The notes under the pieces are model-generated. The model did no database searches. It saw only the letters and a list, made by a program, of their open reading frames with translations, and was not told the DNA's origin. Positions 34,344 to 44,700 of a DNA stretch of 64,000 nt are shown piece after piece. The position numbers and the translations under genes are program-made. Origin of the DNA: an uncultured Croceitalea sp. (GTDB lineage Bacteria > Bacteroidota > Bacteroidia > Flavobacteriales > Flavobacteriaceae); NCBI GenBank assembly GCA_947494805.1, contig CANLWK010000002.1:992001-1056000 (forward strand), written 5' to 3'. Position 1 is the first letter of the stretch. Each line of letters starts with the position of its first letter.

Positions 34344-35552
34344 TTAGCTAAAAACCGATAACAAAAATTTTATAATAAGTGCATTGGACAGATCAATAAA
34401 GAATGCGCCTACCAAGGGAACTATAATAAAAGCCTTGGGTGAACCTCCGAATTTTTTTGTTACCGCGGTCATATTTGCAATAGCCGTTGGTGTAGCTCCC
34501 AAAGCCAAACCCGCGTATCCCGCACTCATGACGGCAGCATCGTAATCCTTACCCATAACCCGGAATACCACCAGAATTACAAAAAGACTAATTACCATGA
34601 CCTGGGCCAATACAATCAACAGCAATGGTCCAGCCAAATCGACCAAGGTCCACAGCTGCAGACTCATCAGCGACATTGCAAGGAAAAGACCTAGGGACAA
34701 GTCGGATGCAAGGGCCAATGATTTTGATTTTTCAGGATGCCACCCCACTTTTTTAAAGAGTACAGGGATAAGATTGGTCACGATAATCCCAGCGAAAAGT
34801 GCCGTGACAAAATCGGGTAGTGCTAACCCTAGGTAAGCAATTAGGGCATTAATGCCAATACCTATGCCAGCAGTAGAAAAGATTACATAAATCATTTGCA
34901 GGGCATTATTATAGGTGATTTGCGTTTCATCACCCTTTTCATGCCGGACCCCAACGGTTATGGGTTTTTCCTCTTTCGGGGCCAATTTATTCCGATTGAT
35001 GAGAAATTTTGCAATCGGTCCACCAATTAGACCGCCTAAAACCAAACCAATGGTAGCACAGGCGATACCCAATTCCATCGCATTGCTTATTCCATGGTCT
35101 TCCTGAAATATGGGAGCCCATGCAATGGTGGTGCCATGCCCACCGCTAAAGGAAACGGAACCGCCCAATATACCGGTTGCAGGAGACAATCCGAAAAGCG
35201 TAGAAATACCAACTCCTGTCAAGTTCTGTATAAATAAATACCCGACTGCCAAAACAAGCAAGACAAAAAGGGATTTTCCCCCTTGAAGCAAGGTTTTTAA
35301 CCTAGAAGAAAGCCCAATAGTGATAAAGAAAATAATCAAAAGGGCATCACGAAGATCTAGCGCAAAGCTCAATTGGATACCTGTTAAAAAGTACAGGATT
35401 CCAAATAAAAAGGAAAAGATGACACCTCCTGTTACGGGCTCAGGGATATTGAACTCTCTTAAAAATGATACTTTTTTGTTGATGTATTTTCCCAAGAACA
35501 GTACCAGACAAGCAATCATTATGGTGTCCGCGGGCCCAACGTTGATCTCCAT
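34344..35552 (-). CDS. gltS: Sodium/glutamate symporter
   Basis: 402 residues, about ten to twelve membrane helices in two inverted halves, GltS family (Na+-coupled glutamate uptake). Seen: GGSVSFSGGHGTTIAWAPIF, the re-entrant pore loop of the first half (about 130-150), and MSAGYAGLALGATPTAIANM, the equivalent loop in the second half (about 345-365). N-terminus with FNIPEPVTGGVIFS is typical of the family. Its 5' end lies 3 bp after the lipoprotein gene at 35556, so they are co-transcribed. Confidence 0.93.
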   Translation of the reverse strand: MEINVGPADTIMIACLVLFLGKYINKKVSFLREFNIPEPVTGGVIFSFLFGILYFLTGIQLSFALDLRDALLIIFFITIGLSSRLKTLLQGGKSLFVLLVLAVGYLFIQNLTGVGISTLFGLSPATGILGGSVSFSGGHGTTIAWAPIFQEDHGISNAMELGIACATIGLVLGGLIGGPIAKFLINRNKLAPKEEKPITVGVRHEKGDETQITYNNALQMIYVIFSTAGIGIGINALIAYLGLALPDFVTALFAGIIVTNLIPVLFKKVGWHPEKSKSLALASDLSLGLFLAMSLMSLQLWTLVDLAGPLLLIVLAQVMVISLFVILVVFRVMGKDYDAAVMSAGYAGLALGATPTAIANMTAVTKKFGGSPKAFIIVPLVGAFFIDLSNALIIKFLLSVFS

Positions 35553-35555
35553 TGT

Positions 35556-36215
35556 TTACTTTGGTTGAATTATGTTATCATCAACCAATTGATTGACCAT
35601 TCGTTTGGTAAAAGTTTCTGAAGCTGAGCTCAAAGAAGAAGGGTCAAGTAAAGAGGATTGCCCGGTCCATACCATGGTTTCCTTGCCTTCAAACAAATCT
35701 CCTTTTACGTTGTACAGCACTGCTTCTATAAGGTAAGATTTGGATTTCTTATAATAGCCCGGAGTATCATAGGCTTGATATCGCCTCACAATATACTTAC
35801 CTACACGGTAGTAAGAGGGAATATAAAGTGTCTCGCCTGGTTCATATCGTTCACTTTCATTTGCATCGACCAAGGCCATGGTAAGTACCCCATCCAAATC
35901 ATTATCTCTTATAATTTTAATGTAATCAACCGCGGTCCTGATTTCTTCCTTATCACTTGGTGGAAAAAGTGAAACACCCTCGACTGCATTTGTACCCTTC
36001 TCTTTTAAGAATGTCACGGCGTCCTCTTCAAAGGTGTTTCTGGCTGTTAAATCCTTTCCGATACCGACCACTGCTATTTTGCCATAACCACGGTCTTTAT
36101 AATCATCTTTGGTCCAAGTGGATTGCATTTTACCCACACCGCAGGATGTCATGGCAGTGGCGATTACAATCAGCAATAACTTAAAGCTGTCTTGTTTCAA
36201 AATATTGATTCTCAT
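35556..36215 (-). CDS. Hypothetical lipoprotein, paralogue of the one at 29877
   Basis: 219 residues. Lipobox MTSCGV (Cys about residue 25). Body: YGKIAVVGIGKDLTARNTFEEDAVTFLKEKGTNAVEG, then FPPSDKEEIRTAVDYIKIIRDNDLDGVLTMALVD. A tyrosine-rich centre (RYEPGETLYIPSYYRVGKYI) follows and the C-terminus reads LSSASETFTKRMVNQLVDDN. Same fold plan as the lipoprotein at 29877. Function unknown. Sits between a TerB-like gene (10 bp) and gltS (3 bp). Confidence 0.75.
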   Translation of the reverse strand: MRINILKQDSFKLLLIVIATAMTSCGVGKMQSTWTKDDYKDRGYGKIAVVGIGKDLTARNTFEEDAVTFLKEKGTNAVEGVSLFPPSDKEEIRTAVDYIKIIRDNDLDGVLTMALVDANESERYEPGETLYIPSYYRVGKYIVRRYQAYDTPGYYKKSKSYLIEAVLYNVKGDLFEGKETMVWTGQSSLLDPSSLSSASETFTKRMVNQLVDDNIIQPK

Positions 36216-36225
36216 ATCGCGTCTG

Positions 36226-36660
36226 TTAAGAATTTGAATGGTGATTTTCTAGAACTGCCTGTATCTCTGAGTTGAATTTGCCAAATTCAATGTTCTCTTT
36301 TGTAAGTGATATGGCTTTGGCAACAACTTCTTCAATGCTATTCGGTTCAAATCCTATGGCCTTGCCCAAGCGTTCCAACCATCTGCTTTTGCTGTTTTCA
36401 TCCATTACGTTTTCGGTATTTAAGATTTTACCCAACTCATATAGGGCCTTTATTCGTTCATCAAAGGCATACGGCGCACTTATAGGGTACTTCACATAGT
36501 TCTGCATGATGAACTCATATTCTTCCTCGTTCAAACTTAGTTTATCCATTAGGTGTTCCAGAAAGATGACCTCCCGTTCCGAGGCATCACCGTCCCGTAA
36601 TGTAATCTTGACCATAGAAGCGAAGGCATCGTGGTATTGGCTTTTCAAGTGATAGTTCAT
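36226..36660 (-). CDS. TerB-like helical protein
   Basis: 144 residues, all helical. Seen: AFASMVKITLRDGDASEREVIFLEHLMDKLSLNEEEYEFI at the N-terminus, with the acidic DGDASERE loop expected of TerB/DjlA-N-type domains that bind a metal. The name TerB-like is structural only; no other tellurite-resistance (ter) genes are nearby. First gene of a tight leftward cluster ahead of a lipoprotein and gltS. Confidence 0.72.
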   Translation of the reverse strand: MNYHLKSQYHDAFASMVKITLRDGDASEREVIFLEHLMDKLSLNEEEYEFIMQNYVKYPISAPYAFDERIKALYELGKILNTENVMDENSKSRWLERLGKAIGFEPNSIEEVVAKAISLTKENIEFGKFNSEIQAVLENHHSNS

Positions 36661-36755
36661 TTTTGTGTTTTTTGGAAAATGTTATCGATTATCTTCGGTC
36701 TTAAGGTCTTCTCCATATGGTCAGCTCAACCAACATACTATTTAAGATAAATTTA

Positions 36756-37592
36756 TCAAATTCTTATTTCATCTCCCTCCCTGGCAAAAAAACAATTCTG
36801 GAATCTTTGCTGACATTTCCTTTCCTCGTTTAGGATAAAAACATCGTTGTGTTCTGGATCGTGATGGGTTAGGCATAGCTTTTTCACTCCAGCTATTTCA
36901 GCGACTTCAATGGCTTGTTCCCAACTGCTGTGCCCCCATCCTCTAAATTTTGGAAGTTCCTCCGGAGTATATTGGGCGTCATGCACAAGGAGATCTGCAC
37001 CTTTTGCAAAGTCTATTACTTTTTTATCTAAGGATTCACCATGCTCCAAATCTGTGCAGTAGACAAAAACCTTTCCAGCCACCTCCAATCTGTATCCATA
37101 TGCACCTCCAGGATGGTGATGTCTATTTGTCAAAAGGCGACCCGTTTTACCTGTATCATAAGAATGTTCATCAGCATTCTCAACATGAAAATTGAATTGG
37201 GCCCCCATATTTTCCAAACTCACGGGAAAGAACGTACTCTCCATTTGTTTGGCAAATATTGTTTTTAAATCAGGAATGTTCAGGTCTTTTCCCATGGCTA
37301 TTACATCAATTTTTTTGGAAGGATCGTAAGCCGGTGCAAAAAAAGGGAACCCTTGCATATGGTCCCAATGAAAATGGGAAAAGGCCATCACAATTCTTTC
37401 TGTCCCTTTAAAAGTTCTTTGCATCAATTCCTTTCCCAGTTTCCTGATTCCCGTACCCGCATCAAATATCAGTACATCACCTTCCTCGTTATCATCCATT
37501 ACAGCAACACAAGTGGTGTTCCCCCCAAACTCTTGAAACCCTTTCTCACAAACTGGAATGGATCCCCTGGTACCATAAAATTTAATTAACAT
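36756..37592 (-). CDS. MBL-fold metallo-hydrolase
   Basis: 278 residues, cytoplasmic. MLIKFYGTRGSIPV opening, GGNTTC, DAGTGIRKLG, and the zinc motif SHFHWDHMQGFPFF (H-x-H-x-D-H, about 72-85). Later His/Asp ligands occur in CTDLEHGE, HDAQYTPEEL and LTHHDPEH. Layout matches the PhnP / RNase Z-like cyclic phosphodiesterase group. Often adjoined to signalling domains in other bacteria, but here alone. Upstream region is shared with the divergent gene at 37699. Confidence 0.88.
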   Translation of the reverse strand: MLIKFYGTRGSIPVCEKGFQEFGGNTTCVAVMDDNEEGDVLIFDAGTGIRKLGKELMQRTFKGTERIVMAFSHFHWDHMQGFPFFAPAYDPSKKIDVIAMGKDLNIPDLKTIFAKQMESTFFPVSLENMGAQFNFHVENADEHSYDTGKTGRLLTNRHHHPGGAYGYRLEVAGKVFVYCTDLEHGESLDKKVIDFAKGADLLVHDAQYTPEELPKFRGWGHSSWEQAIEVAEIAGVKKLCLTHHDPEHNDVFILNEERKCQQRFQNCFFAREGDEIRI

Positions 37593-37698
37593 AATTTAAA
37601 TATAGTTTAAACAGACTAATTAGCTGCTGCTGAAAATTTTATTTCCAATAATATAAAGACTATATTGCTACGAAACTTATGAACATTCCTAAATTTTA

Positions 37699-38382
37699 AT
37701 GGGAAACAATCTCAGCAAACAAATTAAAGTACCCCTAGTTGCCCTTCTACTATTATCGGCATCATTGTGTGCACAATCCCAACAACATACGTCAACAGAT
37801 TCTTTTAACACTCCTTTTAGAAAAGGTCGCTGGCTTACTGGACTTTCAGGGAGTATTAGTTCCAATACCAGCGAAGTAAGTGGTTTAAATGAAAAAACTG
37901 TTACCAATGAATTTGGTCTGAATATATCCACAGGTCGATTTATAAAAGATCGATGGCTCTTTGGTGGTAACCTCAATGCCGACAGGGCGAGTTCTGGAGG
38001 TACTGTTGATAGCACCAGAGAAACCTTGTTCATTGGTCCATTCCTATCCTACTACCTTTCCCCAAATCATAGAGGTTCACTGTTTACAAGAGTATCGCCA
38101 GGGTATGTTCGCTATAGCGAAGAAACTCAACTGAACACAGTAGCTTTACCAACCGAGTTCTCATCAGAGGGTGGTGGATTCGGCACATTGATTGGACTGG
38201 GCTATTCCTATGTGATACATGATAAAATTGCGTTTGATATCGGTTTCGACCTTAATTTGTTTTGGATCAACATCGATCAAGAACAACAACCTTTGGGAAC
38301 AGTTACCACGCAAAAGATATCTATTAGCAATACAGCTTTTACTTTTGGTTTTAATGTAATACTAGATGACTTCTTTTTTTGA
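37699..38382 (+). CDS. Outer membrane beta-barrel protein
   Basis: 227 residues. Signal peptide LLLLSASLCAQSQ, then alternating-residue strands (GRWLTGLSGSISSNTSEVSG, DRWLFGGNLNADRASSGG, GPFLSYYLSPNHRGSLFTRV) ending in FGFNVILDDFFF with the terminal Phe typical of OMPs. Eight- to ten-stranded barrel of the small OmpX/OmpA-like class. Overlaps the next gene by 4 bp, so coupled to it. Confidence 0.8.
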   Translation: MGNNLSKQIKVPLVALLLLSASLCAQSQQHTSTDSFNTPFRKGRWLTGLSGSISSNTSEVSGLNEKTVTNEFGLNISTGRFIKDRWLFGGNLNADRASSGGTVDSTRETLFIGPFLSYYLSPNHRGSLFTRVSPGYVRYSEETQLNTVALPTEFSSEGGGFGTLIGLGYSYVIHDKIAFDIGFDLNLFWINIDQEQQPLGTVTTQKISISNTAFTFGFNVILDDFFF

Positions 38383-39497
38383 TGGAAAAGCGGATTGGAC
38401 ATATATTGATCCTAATATTGATTCCTCTTGTGCTAAGCGCACAGGGGCGTCCGGAGGAATTTGTAAAAACGGATACATTAGGTAAAAAAAAGAATATAAA
38501 GTTCATTGGCCTACCCATTGCATTCTATACTCCAGAAACGGAGTTTGGTGTTGGTGGAGGTGGACAAATCTTTTTGTTGAACAATACGAACGAGTACAAC
38601 CAACGATTGTCCAACATACTTTTTAGCGGAATATATACTACCGCAGGGCAAATTATGTTTAATGTTACCCCTCAAATCTATATTGGAAGTGGCGATTATT
38701 TTATTGATGCCGATTATCTGTTTGAAATATATCCCAATTCTTTTTGGGGAATAGGCCCGGAAACCCCAGAGGAAAATGAGGAGTTCTATGAGCAAACCAC
38801 CCATAAAGTCAAATTACGATTTCTAAAAAGATTACCTCCAGATCTGAATTTTGGCTTCACCTATAATTTTGCGAATCATCAAGTTACCGAAGTAGATGAG
38901 GGAGGTCTGTTGGATTCTGGAGATATCCTTGGGTCCGATAGGACGGTAATCAGTGGTATAGGTGCAGAGTTCAATCTTGACACCAGAAATAACACAGGTT
39001 CACCAACAAATGGTCAATTATTCGAGATTGGAGCCCATTTTTCCAGTCAAATACTAGGCGCTACCCATGGTTTCAATAAGTTCACTTTGGATTTAAGAAA
39101 TTATGCCCCAGTAGGTGATAAGGGAACCTTGGCCACTCAAATATTTATTGAAAACAATTTTGGGGATGTCCCATTTCAAGGAATGGCTTTCTTTGGAGGC
39201 AGTAGCAGTGCCAGAGGATACTTCTATGGTCGTTTTTTGGACAAAAATATGTATGTAGCTCAAGCAGAGTACCGGCATCAATTTAAGCCTAGGTGGAAAT
39301 TTGCAGTATTTGGACTTTTCGGTAGCGTTGCCAACGATGCCTCCGATTTACTCCGTTTCAATTCCTTAAAGCCTGGCTATGGAGCCGGTGTTCGATTTAA
39401 ATTGTTGAAAGAACAAGGTACTTGGTTGCGCTTGGATATTGGTAACGGAAAAGATGGTCAAAATGGCATCTATTTTGGTATCAACGAAGCATTCTGA
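38379..39497 (+). CDS. BamA/TamA-type outer membrane protein (surface antigen D15 barrel)
   Basis: 372 residues. Signal region then the sixteen-strand barrel pattern; conserved parts are LPIAFYTPETEFGVGGGGQIF at the front, GIGAEFNLDTRNNTGSPTNG in the middle, and the VRGF-like loop equivalent FFGGSSSARGYFYGRFLDKN (lid loop 6) near residue 275. No POTRA domains precede the barrel, so it is not a canonical BamA; autonomous D15-barrel proteins of this type are seen in Bacteroidota near transport genes. C-terminal aromatic INEAF signature present. Confidence 0.82.
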   Translation: MMEKRIGHILILILIPLVLSAQGRPEEFVKTDTLGKKKNIKFIGLPIAFYTPETEFGVGGGGQIFLLNNTNEYNQRLSNILFSGIYTTAGQIMFNVTPQIYIGSGDYFIDADYLFEIYPNSFWGIGPETPEENEEFYEQTTHKVKLRFLKRLPPDLNFGFTYNFANHQVTEVDEGGLLDSGDILGSDRTVISGIGAEFNLDTRNNTGSPTNGQLFEIGAHFSSQILGATHGFNKFTLDLRNYAPVGDKGTLATQIFIENNFGDVPFQGMAFFGGSSSARGYFYGRFLDKNMYVAQAEYRHQFKPRWKFAVFGLFGSVANDASDLLRFNSLKPGYGAGVRFKLLKEQGTWLRLDIGNGKDGQNGIYFGINEAF

Positions 39498-39571
39498 AAC
39501 AATTTTATTTTTACATTAATTATTTTCTGAAATTTACTTTATCCCATTAAATTCAATACCTTTAAAGAGGT

Positions 39572-40180
39572 ATGAGCATATTGGGGTTTTTCAAAAAATC
39601 ACTACCAGGAAGAAATTCAAAATGGCGGGTAACCGCCACGGTATTGATTGGAAGCATTATTGGTTTGGGATTGTTCCTGATGAAAGAGGGTGAAGTAGTA
39701 TCCTATCTTTCCGATAATCCCCAGGCGTGCGTTAATTGCCACGTGATGACCCCGGTTTACAATAGCTGGATGCACAGTTCACATCGTGAGTGGGTATCGT
39801 GCAACGGATGCCATGTTCCCCAAGACAATGTGTTTAATGCCTACTACTTCAAGGCTATGGATGGGCTATATCATGCCTCTATTTTTACCGCAAGGGCAGA
39901 ACCCGAAGTAATTTTCATGCGCGAAGGTTCCCAAGAGGTGGTGCAAAACAATTGTATCCGCTGCCATGTACAACAGGTCACCCAAACCAAGTATGATGGT
40001 TTTATAGCCGATCATAAAGAAAATCGAACCACAAGACAATGTTGGAGCTGTCATAAAGAAGTTCCCCATGGAAGAATACATGGCATGTCCACTGTAAAAT
40101 ATAATATCGCCCCTTTACCCACCGACCAGGAGGAAATGGTTATTCCAGCTTGGTTGGAAAAAGAAATGGCATCTAAATAA
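39572..40180 (+). CDS. nrfH: Cytochrome c nitrite reductase small subunit NrfH
   Basis: Membrane-anchored tetrahaem cytochrome of the NapC/NirT group, 202 residues, that oxidises menaquinol and passes electrons to NrfA. Seen: one N-terminal helix (VTATVLIGSIIGLGLFLM, about 24-41), then four haem sites, CVNCH, CNGCH, CIRCH and CWSCH. Starts a three-gene cluster nrfH-nrfA-ccsBA with a 7-bp gap to nrfA. Confidence 0.96.
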   Translation: MSILGFFKKSLPGRNSKWRVTATVLIGSIIGLGLFLMKEGEVVSYLSDNPQACVNCHVMTPVYNSWMHSSHREWVSCNGCHVPQDNVFNAYYFKAMDGLYHASIFTARAEPEVIFMREGSQEVVQNNCIRCHVQQVTQTKYDGFIADHKENRTTRQCWSCHKEVPHGRIHGMSTVKYNIAPLPTDQEEMVIPAWLEKEMASK

Positions 40181-40187
40181 CACTCCT

Positions 40188-41687
40188 ATGAAAAACAAAA
40201 TCCTATTTGTAGTAACCATCGTAGTAGTCTTTTTATTGGGACTTTTGGCATCGAGTGTCATCAATAGAAAGAGCGAAGCAAAATACCAGTATGTTCCCCA
40301 AGTTGATATTGGAGAAAACGAAGTAAGAAATGAGGTTTGGGGCGAAAACTATCCTAAGGAATATCAATCTTGGTTGCAGACTTCAGAGACTTCATTTGCT
40401 TCCTACCAAGGCGGGTCTGCAATGCGCGACGTCCTTGAGGAAGACCCGAGATTGGTTGTGTTATTTGCGGGCTACGGATTTTCTAAAGACTACAATCAAG
40501 GTAGAGGTCATTATTATGCCGTTGAGGATATTCACAATACACTGCGTACAGGTGGGCCAAAAGGTCCTGGCGACGGACCAATGCCTGCGACCTGCTGGAC
40601 GTGTAAAAGTCCTGATGTACCTCGTTTGATGAACGAAAAAGGAATTGCAGAGTTTTATGATGGAAAGTGGGCCGATAAGGGAGCCGAAGTCGTAAACCCC
40701 ATAGGTTGTGCCGATTGCCACGACCCAAACAACATGAAATTACGTATTACCAGACCTGCGCTAGTGGAGGCTTTTGATGCTATGGGCAAGGATATTAATA
40801 AAGCAACACATCAAGAAATGCGTTCCCTGGTCTGTGCACAATGCCACGTAGAGTATTATTTTGACAAGAAAAAGCCCGGAGCTGAAGGTACACCTTATCT
40901 AACTTTCCCTTGGAAAAACGGTATGAATGTAGAAGCCATGGAAACGTATTATGACAATATGGAGTTTTCGGATTGGACACATAAAATCAGTAAAGCTCCG
41001 ATGTTGAAAGCACAGCATCCGGGGTATGAAACCTATTTGACTGGGGTTCATGCCGACCGCGGTGTTTCTTGTGCCGATTGTCATATGCCTTATAAAAGTG
41101 AAGGTGGACAAAAATTCACGGACCACCATTTACAATCTCCCTTGAACAATATTGCCAATTCTTGTCAGGTATGCCACAGACAAGAAGCCGATAAACTCCG
41201 AGCCAATGTATATGAACGTCAGCAGAAAGCCACGGAAAACAGATTGAAACTGGAAGACCTATTGGTGAAGTCGCATATTGAGGCGGGTAAGGCCTGGGAG
41301 CTAGGTGCCACTGAAGAACAAATGAAGGATATACTTACTGATATCCGGCACTCGCAATGGCGTTGGGATTATGCTGCCGCTTCACACGGAGCATCTTTTC
41401 ACTCCCCAGTTGAAACAGCGCGTGTTTTGGGTGGTGGACTGAACATTGCCCAAGAAGCTCGTGTAAAATTGGCCCGTTTGTTGGCTACGCTTGGCTTTAA
41501 TCAAGAAGTTCCCATGCCAGATATCGATTCAAAAGAAAAAGCACAGGCTTTTATTGGCTTGGATATGGAGAAACTAATTAAGGAAAAAGAGGAATTCAAG
41601 AAAAACTTACTTCCTAAATGGCTCGAAGAGGCAAAAGCCCGTGAGGATAAACTAGATTCCAAAGAAGTTAGCATGACCCAAAAGTAG
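40188..41687 (+). CDS. nrfA: Ammonia-forming cytochrome c nitrite reductase NrfA
   Basis: Periplasmic pentahaem enzyme, 499 residues, six-electron reduction of nitrite to ammonium. Haem motifs in order: CWTCK (the catalytic haem with Lys as proximal ligand, about residue 138), CADCH, CAQCH, CADCH and CQVCH. The active-site Arg/Tyr/His region reads KAQHPGYETYLTGVHADRG. An N-terminal helix/signal (about 5-24) exports or anchors it. The unusual CxxCK site normally needs a dedicated haem lyase; the CcsBA fusion follows 46 bp downstream. Together with nrfH: dissimilatory nitrate reduction to ammonium or nitrite detoxification. Confidence 0.97.
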   Translation: MKNKILFVVTIVVVFLLGLLASSVINRKSEAKYQYVPQVDIGENEVRNEVWGENYPKEYQSWLQTSETSFASYQGGSAMRDVLEEDPRLVVLFAGYGFSKDYNQGRGHYYAVEDIHNTLRTGGPKGPGDGPMPATCWTCKSPDVPRLMNEKGIAEFYDGKWADKGAEVVNPIGCADCHDPNNMKLRITRPALVEAFDAMGKDINKATHQEMRSLVCAQCHVEYYFDKKKPGAEGTPYLTFPWKNGMNVEAMETYYDNMEFSDWTHKISKAPMLKAQHPGYETYLTGVHADRGVSCADCHMPYKSEGGQKFTDHHLQSPLNNIANSCQVCHRQEADKLRANVYERQQKATENRLKLEDLLVKSHIEAGKAWELGATEEQMKDILTDIRHSQWRWDYAAASHGASFHSPVETARVLGGGLNIAQEARVKLARLLATLGFNQEVPMPDIDSKEKAQAFIGLDMEKLIKEKEEFKKNLLPKWLEEAKAREDKLDSKEVSMTQK

Positions 41688-41733
41688 TCGATTTAAAAAC
41701 CTTTTCTAAAGGCTTTTTAGCCGAACACTTTTC

Positions 41734-44700
41734 ATGAAAATATTCTACCGTATTTTTTCATCTCCCATATTGGCATTGGTCCTATTGCTGGTTTATGCAA
41801 TCGCTATGGGGGCCGCCACCTTTATAGAAAATGATTTTGGCACTGCCACTGCTTGGATTAAGGTGTACGACGCCAAATGGTTCGAGCTCGTGATGTTGGG
41901 GTTGGGGCTTTGTTTTGCAGCCAATATTTACAAATACCGCCTTTGGCGAAAAGAGAAATGGGCCATTCTCCTTTTTCATATTGCCTTTATCATTATCCTT
42001 TTAGGTGCTGGCATTACTAGGTATAATTCCTATGGAGGTATTATGCGTATTCGAGAGGGCGCCTCTTCCAATACCATTATATCTGATAAAAACTATTTGC
42101 AAGTCCATATTTCCAAAGGAAATAAAACAAGGCACTTAGAGAAAGAACTTTACTTTTCACCGCTGAGTGATAATGATTTTTCTATCGAAACGGATTTGGA
42201 TGCTATACCTATCACCATTTCCCACAAGCGTTTTATCGCTGATGCCCTTCCAGAAATTATTGACGACCCCGAAAATGGAACTCCATTATTGCAAATGGTG
42301 GTTACCTCCGGCAACGGGCGTGAAACGTTGTTCTTGAAAAAAGGAGAAGTCGAGGAAATCGGAAGTCATAAACATAAAATCGGTTTTGAGGTCGAAGGTG
42401 AAGATGTTATCAATCTCATCGAAAAAGATGGTGATTTTCAGATTTTTTCCAAACATCAGCTTGACTTTTTTATAATGGCAGACCAGACCGCAGGAATAAT
42501 CAAGGGAGATACGCTGCAACCTATGACCCTTCGAACTTTATACCGCACTGGTGATTTGTCTTTTGTGCCCTTATCCTTTCATAAATCAGGACGTATAGAC
42601 TTGGTAAGCACCGCAGAAAAGCTAAAGGATAATGATAAAGTTAAGGACGATGCCTTGGTGTTGAATGTACAGGTAGGTGATAAAACAGAGGAAGTAACAC
42701 TGTTATACCGAGATGGGTTTCTGCCCACAACGCATGAGGTTGCGATAGCTGATATGAATGTGAGTTTGTCGTATGGTGCTATGCCGCTTACCACTCCTTT
42801 TAAAGTACAATTGAATGATTTTCAGTTGGAACGTTACCCCGGTTCTGAGAGTCCGTCGGCTTATGCCAGTGAGGTGACGGTACTTGATGATAAGACCAAA
42901 ATGCCCTTCCGGATTTTCATGAATAATGTCTTAGACTATGGAGGGTATCGATTCTACCAAGCCAGTTACGATACCGATGAAAAGGGAACCGTACTCGCAG
43001 TTAATCACGATGTTCTTGGTACCAATGTGACCTATTTGGGATACTTTCTGATGATGATAGGCATGTTTTTCACCCTGTTCGGAAAGCACTCCCATTTTAT
43101 GGCCATCAACAAAAAACTAAAAAAATTAAAAACGAAAAAGACAGTGGTCGCTTTGTTTTTATTCGGAATGTTGGGTGTTACTGTTCAAGCACAGCAGGCC
43201 AAGGATACGATTCCTATTCCTGAATTGCTAAGGCAGCAAGTTATCGAAAAACAGCATGCAGCGCTTTTTGGCCGTTTGATGGTCCAAGATTTGGATGGAA
43301 GGATAAAACCAATAAACACTTTGGCATCTGAATTTTTACGAAAAGTTTCCCGCAAGCCCTATTTCAAGTTCAAAAATGATGAGGGAGAAATCCGGTTAGA
43401 TGCAAATCAGGTGTTTTTAGCAATGCACGTAGCACCCGCAGCTTGGCAACAGATTCCTATTATTAAGATTGACACTGAAAAAGGAGGAAGTTTTTTCGAC
43501 GCCCTTAAAATTACTGATGATGGCTACATCTCTTTTGATGATTTAATCAATCCCAATGGTGATTATGTGCTGACGAAGGTAGCGGAGGAGGCCAATGCCA
43601 AGAAACCTGCCGAGCATAATGAATTTGATAAGGAAGTACTTAAGGTCGACGAGCGGTTCAATATTCTTTTCAATATTTTTTCCGGGAATTATTTAAAAAT
43701 CTATCCCAATAGCTTAGATGAAAAAGATACTTGGTTTAGCTATACCCACCACTTTAAAGATTTTCCGCCAGAAGATGCACGTTTTGTACAGACCATCACA
43801 CCCTCTTATTTTAATGACCTCTTGCAAAAAAAATGGGCAGCGGCGACTGAAAAATTATCTTATATAGCTACTTATCAAAACACCTTGGGAAAAGATATCA
43901 TTCCAAACAATCAAAGGGTGGAGGCCGAATTGTGGTATAATGAGATGAACCTTAATTTTTGGCTGTTCCAAGTGTTTTTTACTTTGGGATTTCTGTTGCT
44001 TGTATTGGCCTTGTCAAAAATATTCATTCAGAAACGTTTTCTAGATGTGCTATGGAATTTCCTAGTGATTTTATCGCTAATCAGTTTCTTGGTATTCACT
44101 GGGAATATCATTCTACGATGGTATGTTGCCCAACATGCCCCATGGAGCAATGGATATGAAATGCTGGTATTCGTTGCATGGGTCTTGATGCTCTGTGGCC
44201 TAATGACCTTTCGAAAATCGGACTTTTCACTGCCTTTGGCCACTTTGTTTACAGGGTCATTGCTATTTGTAAGTTATCTGGATTGGCTAAGCCCGGAGAT
44301 TACTAATTTGATGCCCGTACTGAAGTCTTTATGGCTTAAAGTACATGTGGCAACGATTGTGAGTAGTTATGCTCCTTTGGCTTTATCGGCAGTACTTGGT
44401 TTTATGGTATTAATTCTCATGATTATAGCAACTGAAAATTCCAAAGAAGCCATCAGTGTTCGCATCAAAGAATTGACCTATATCAATGAAATAGCCATGA
44501 CCATCGGTTTGTTTGTTTTGGCCGTGGGTACATTTTTAGGGGGTATATGGGCGAATGAGTCCTGGGGCCGCTATTGGGCCTGGGATCCTAAGGAAACATG
44601 GGCCTTGATTTCCATTATAGTTTACGCCATTGTTTTACATCTACGATTTGTACCAGCACTGAAAAGTAGGTATGTCCTGAATGTCGCCAGTGTCTTTGCT

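Noticed and set aside
36226-36660. Tellurite-resistance locus
   Set aside because: Only a TerB-like fold is present; no terC, terD or related genes nearby.
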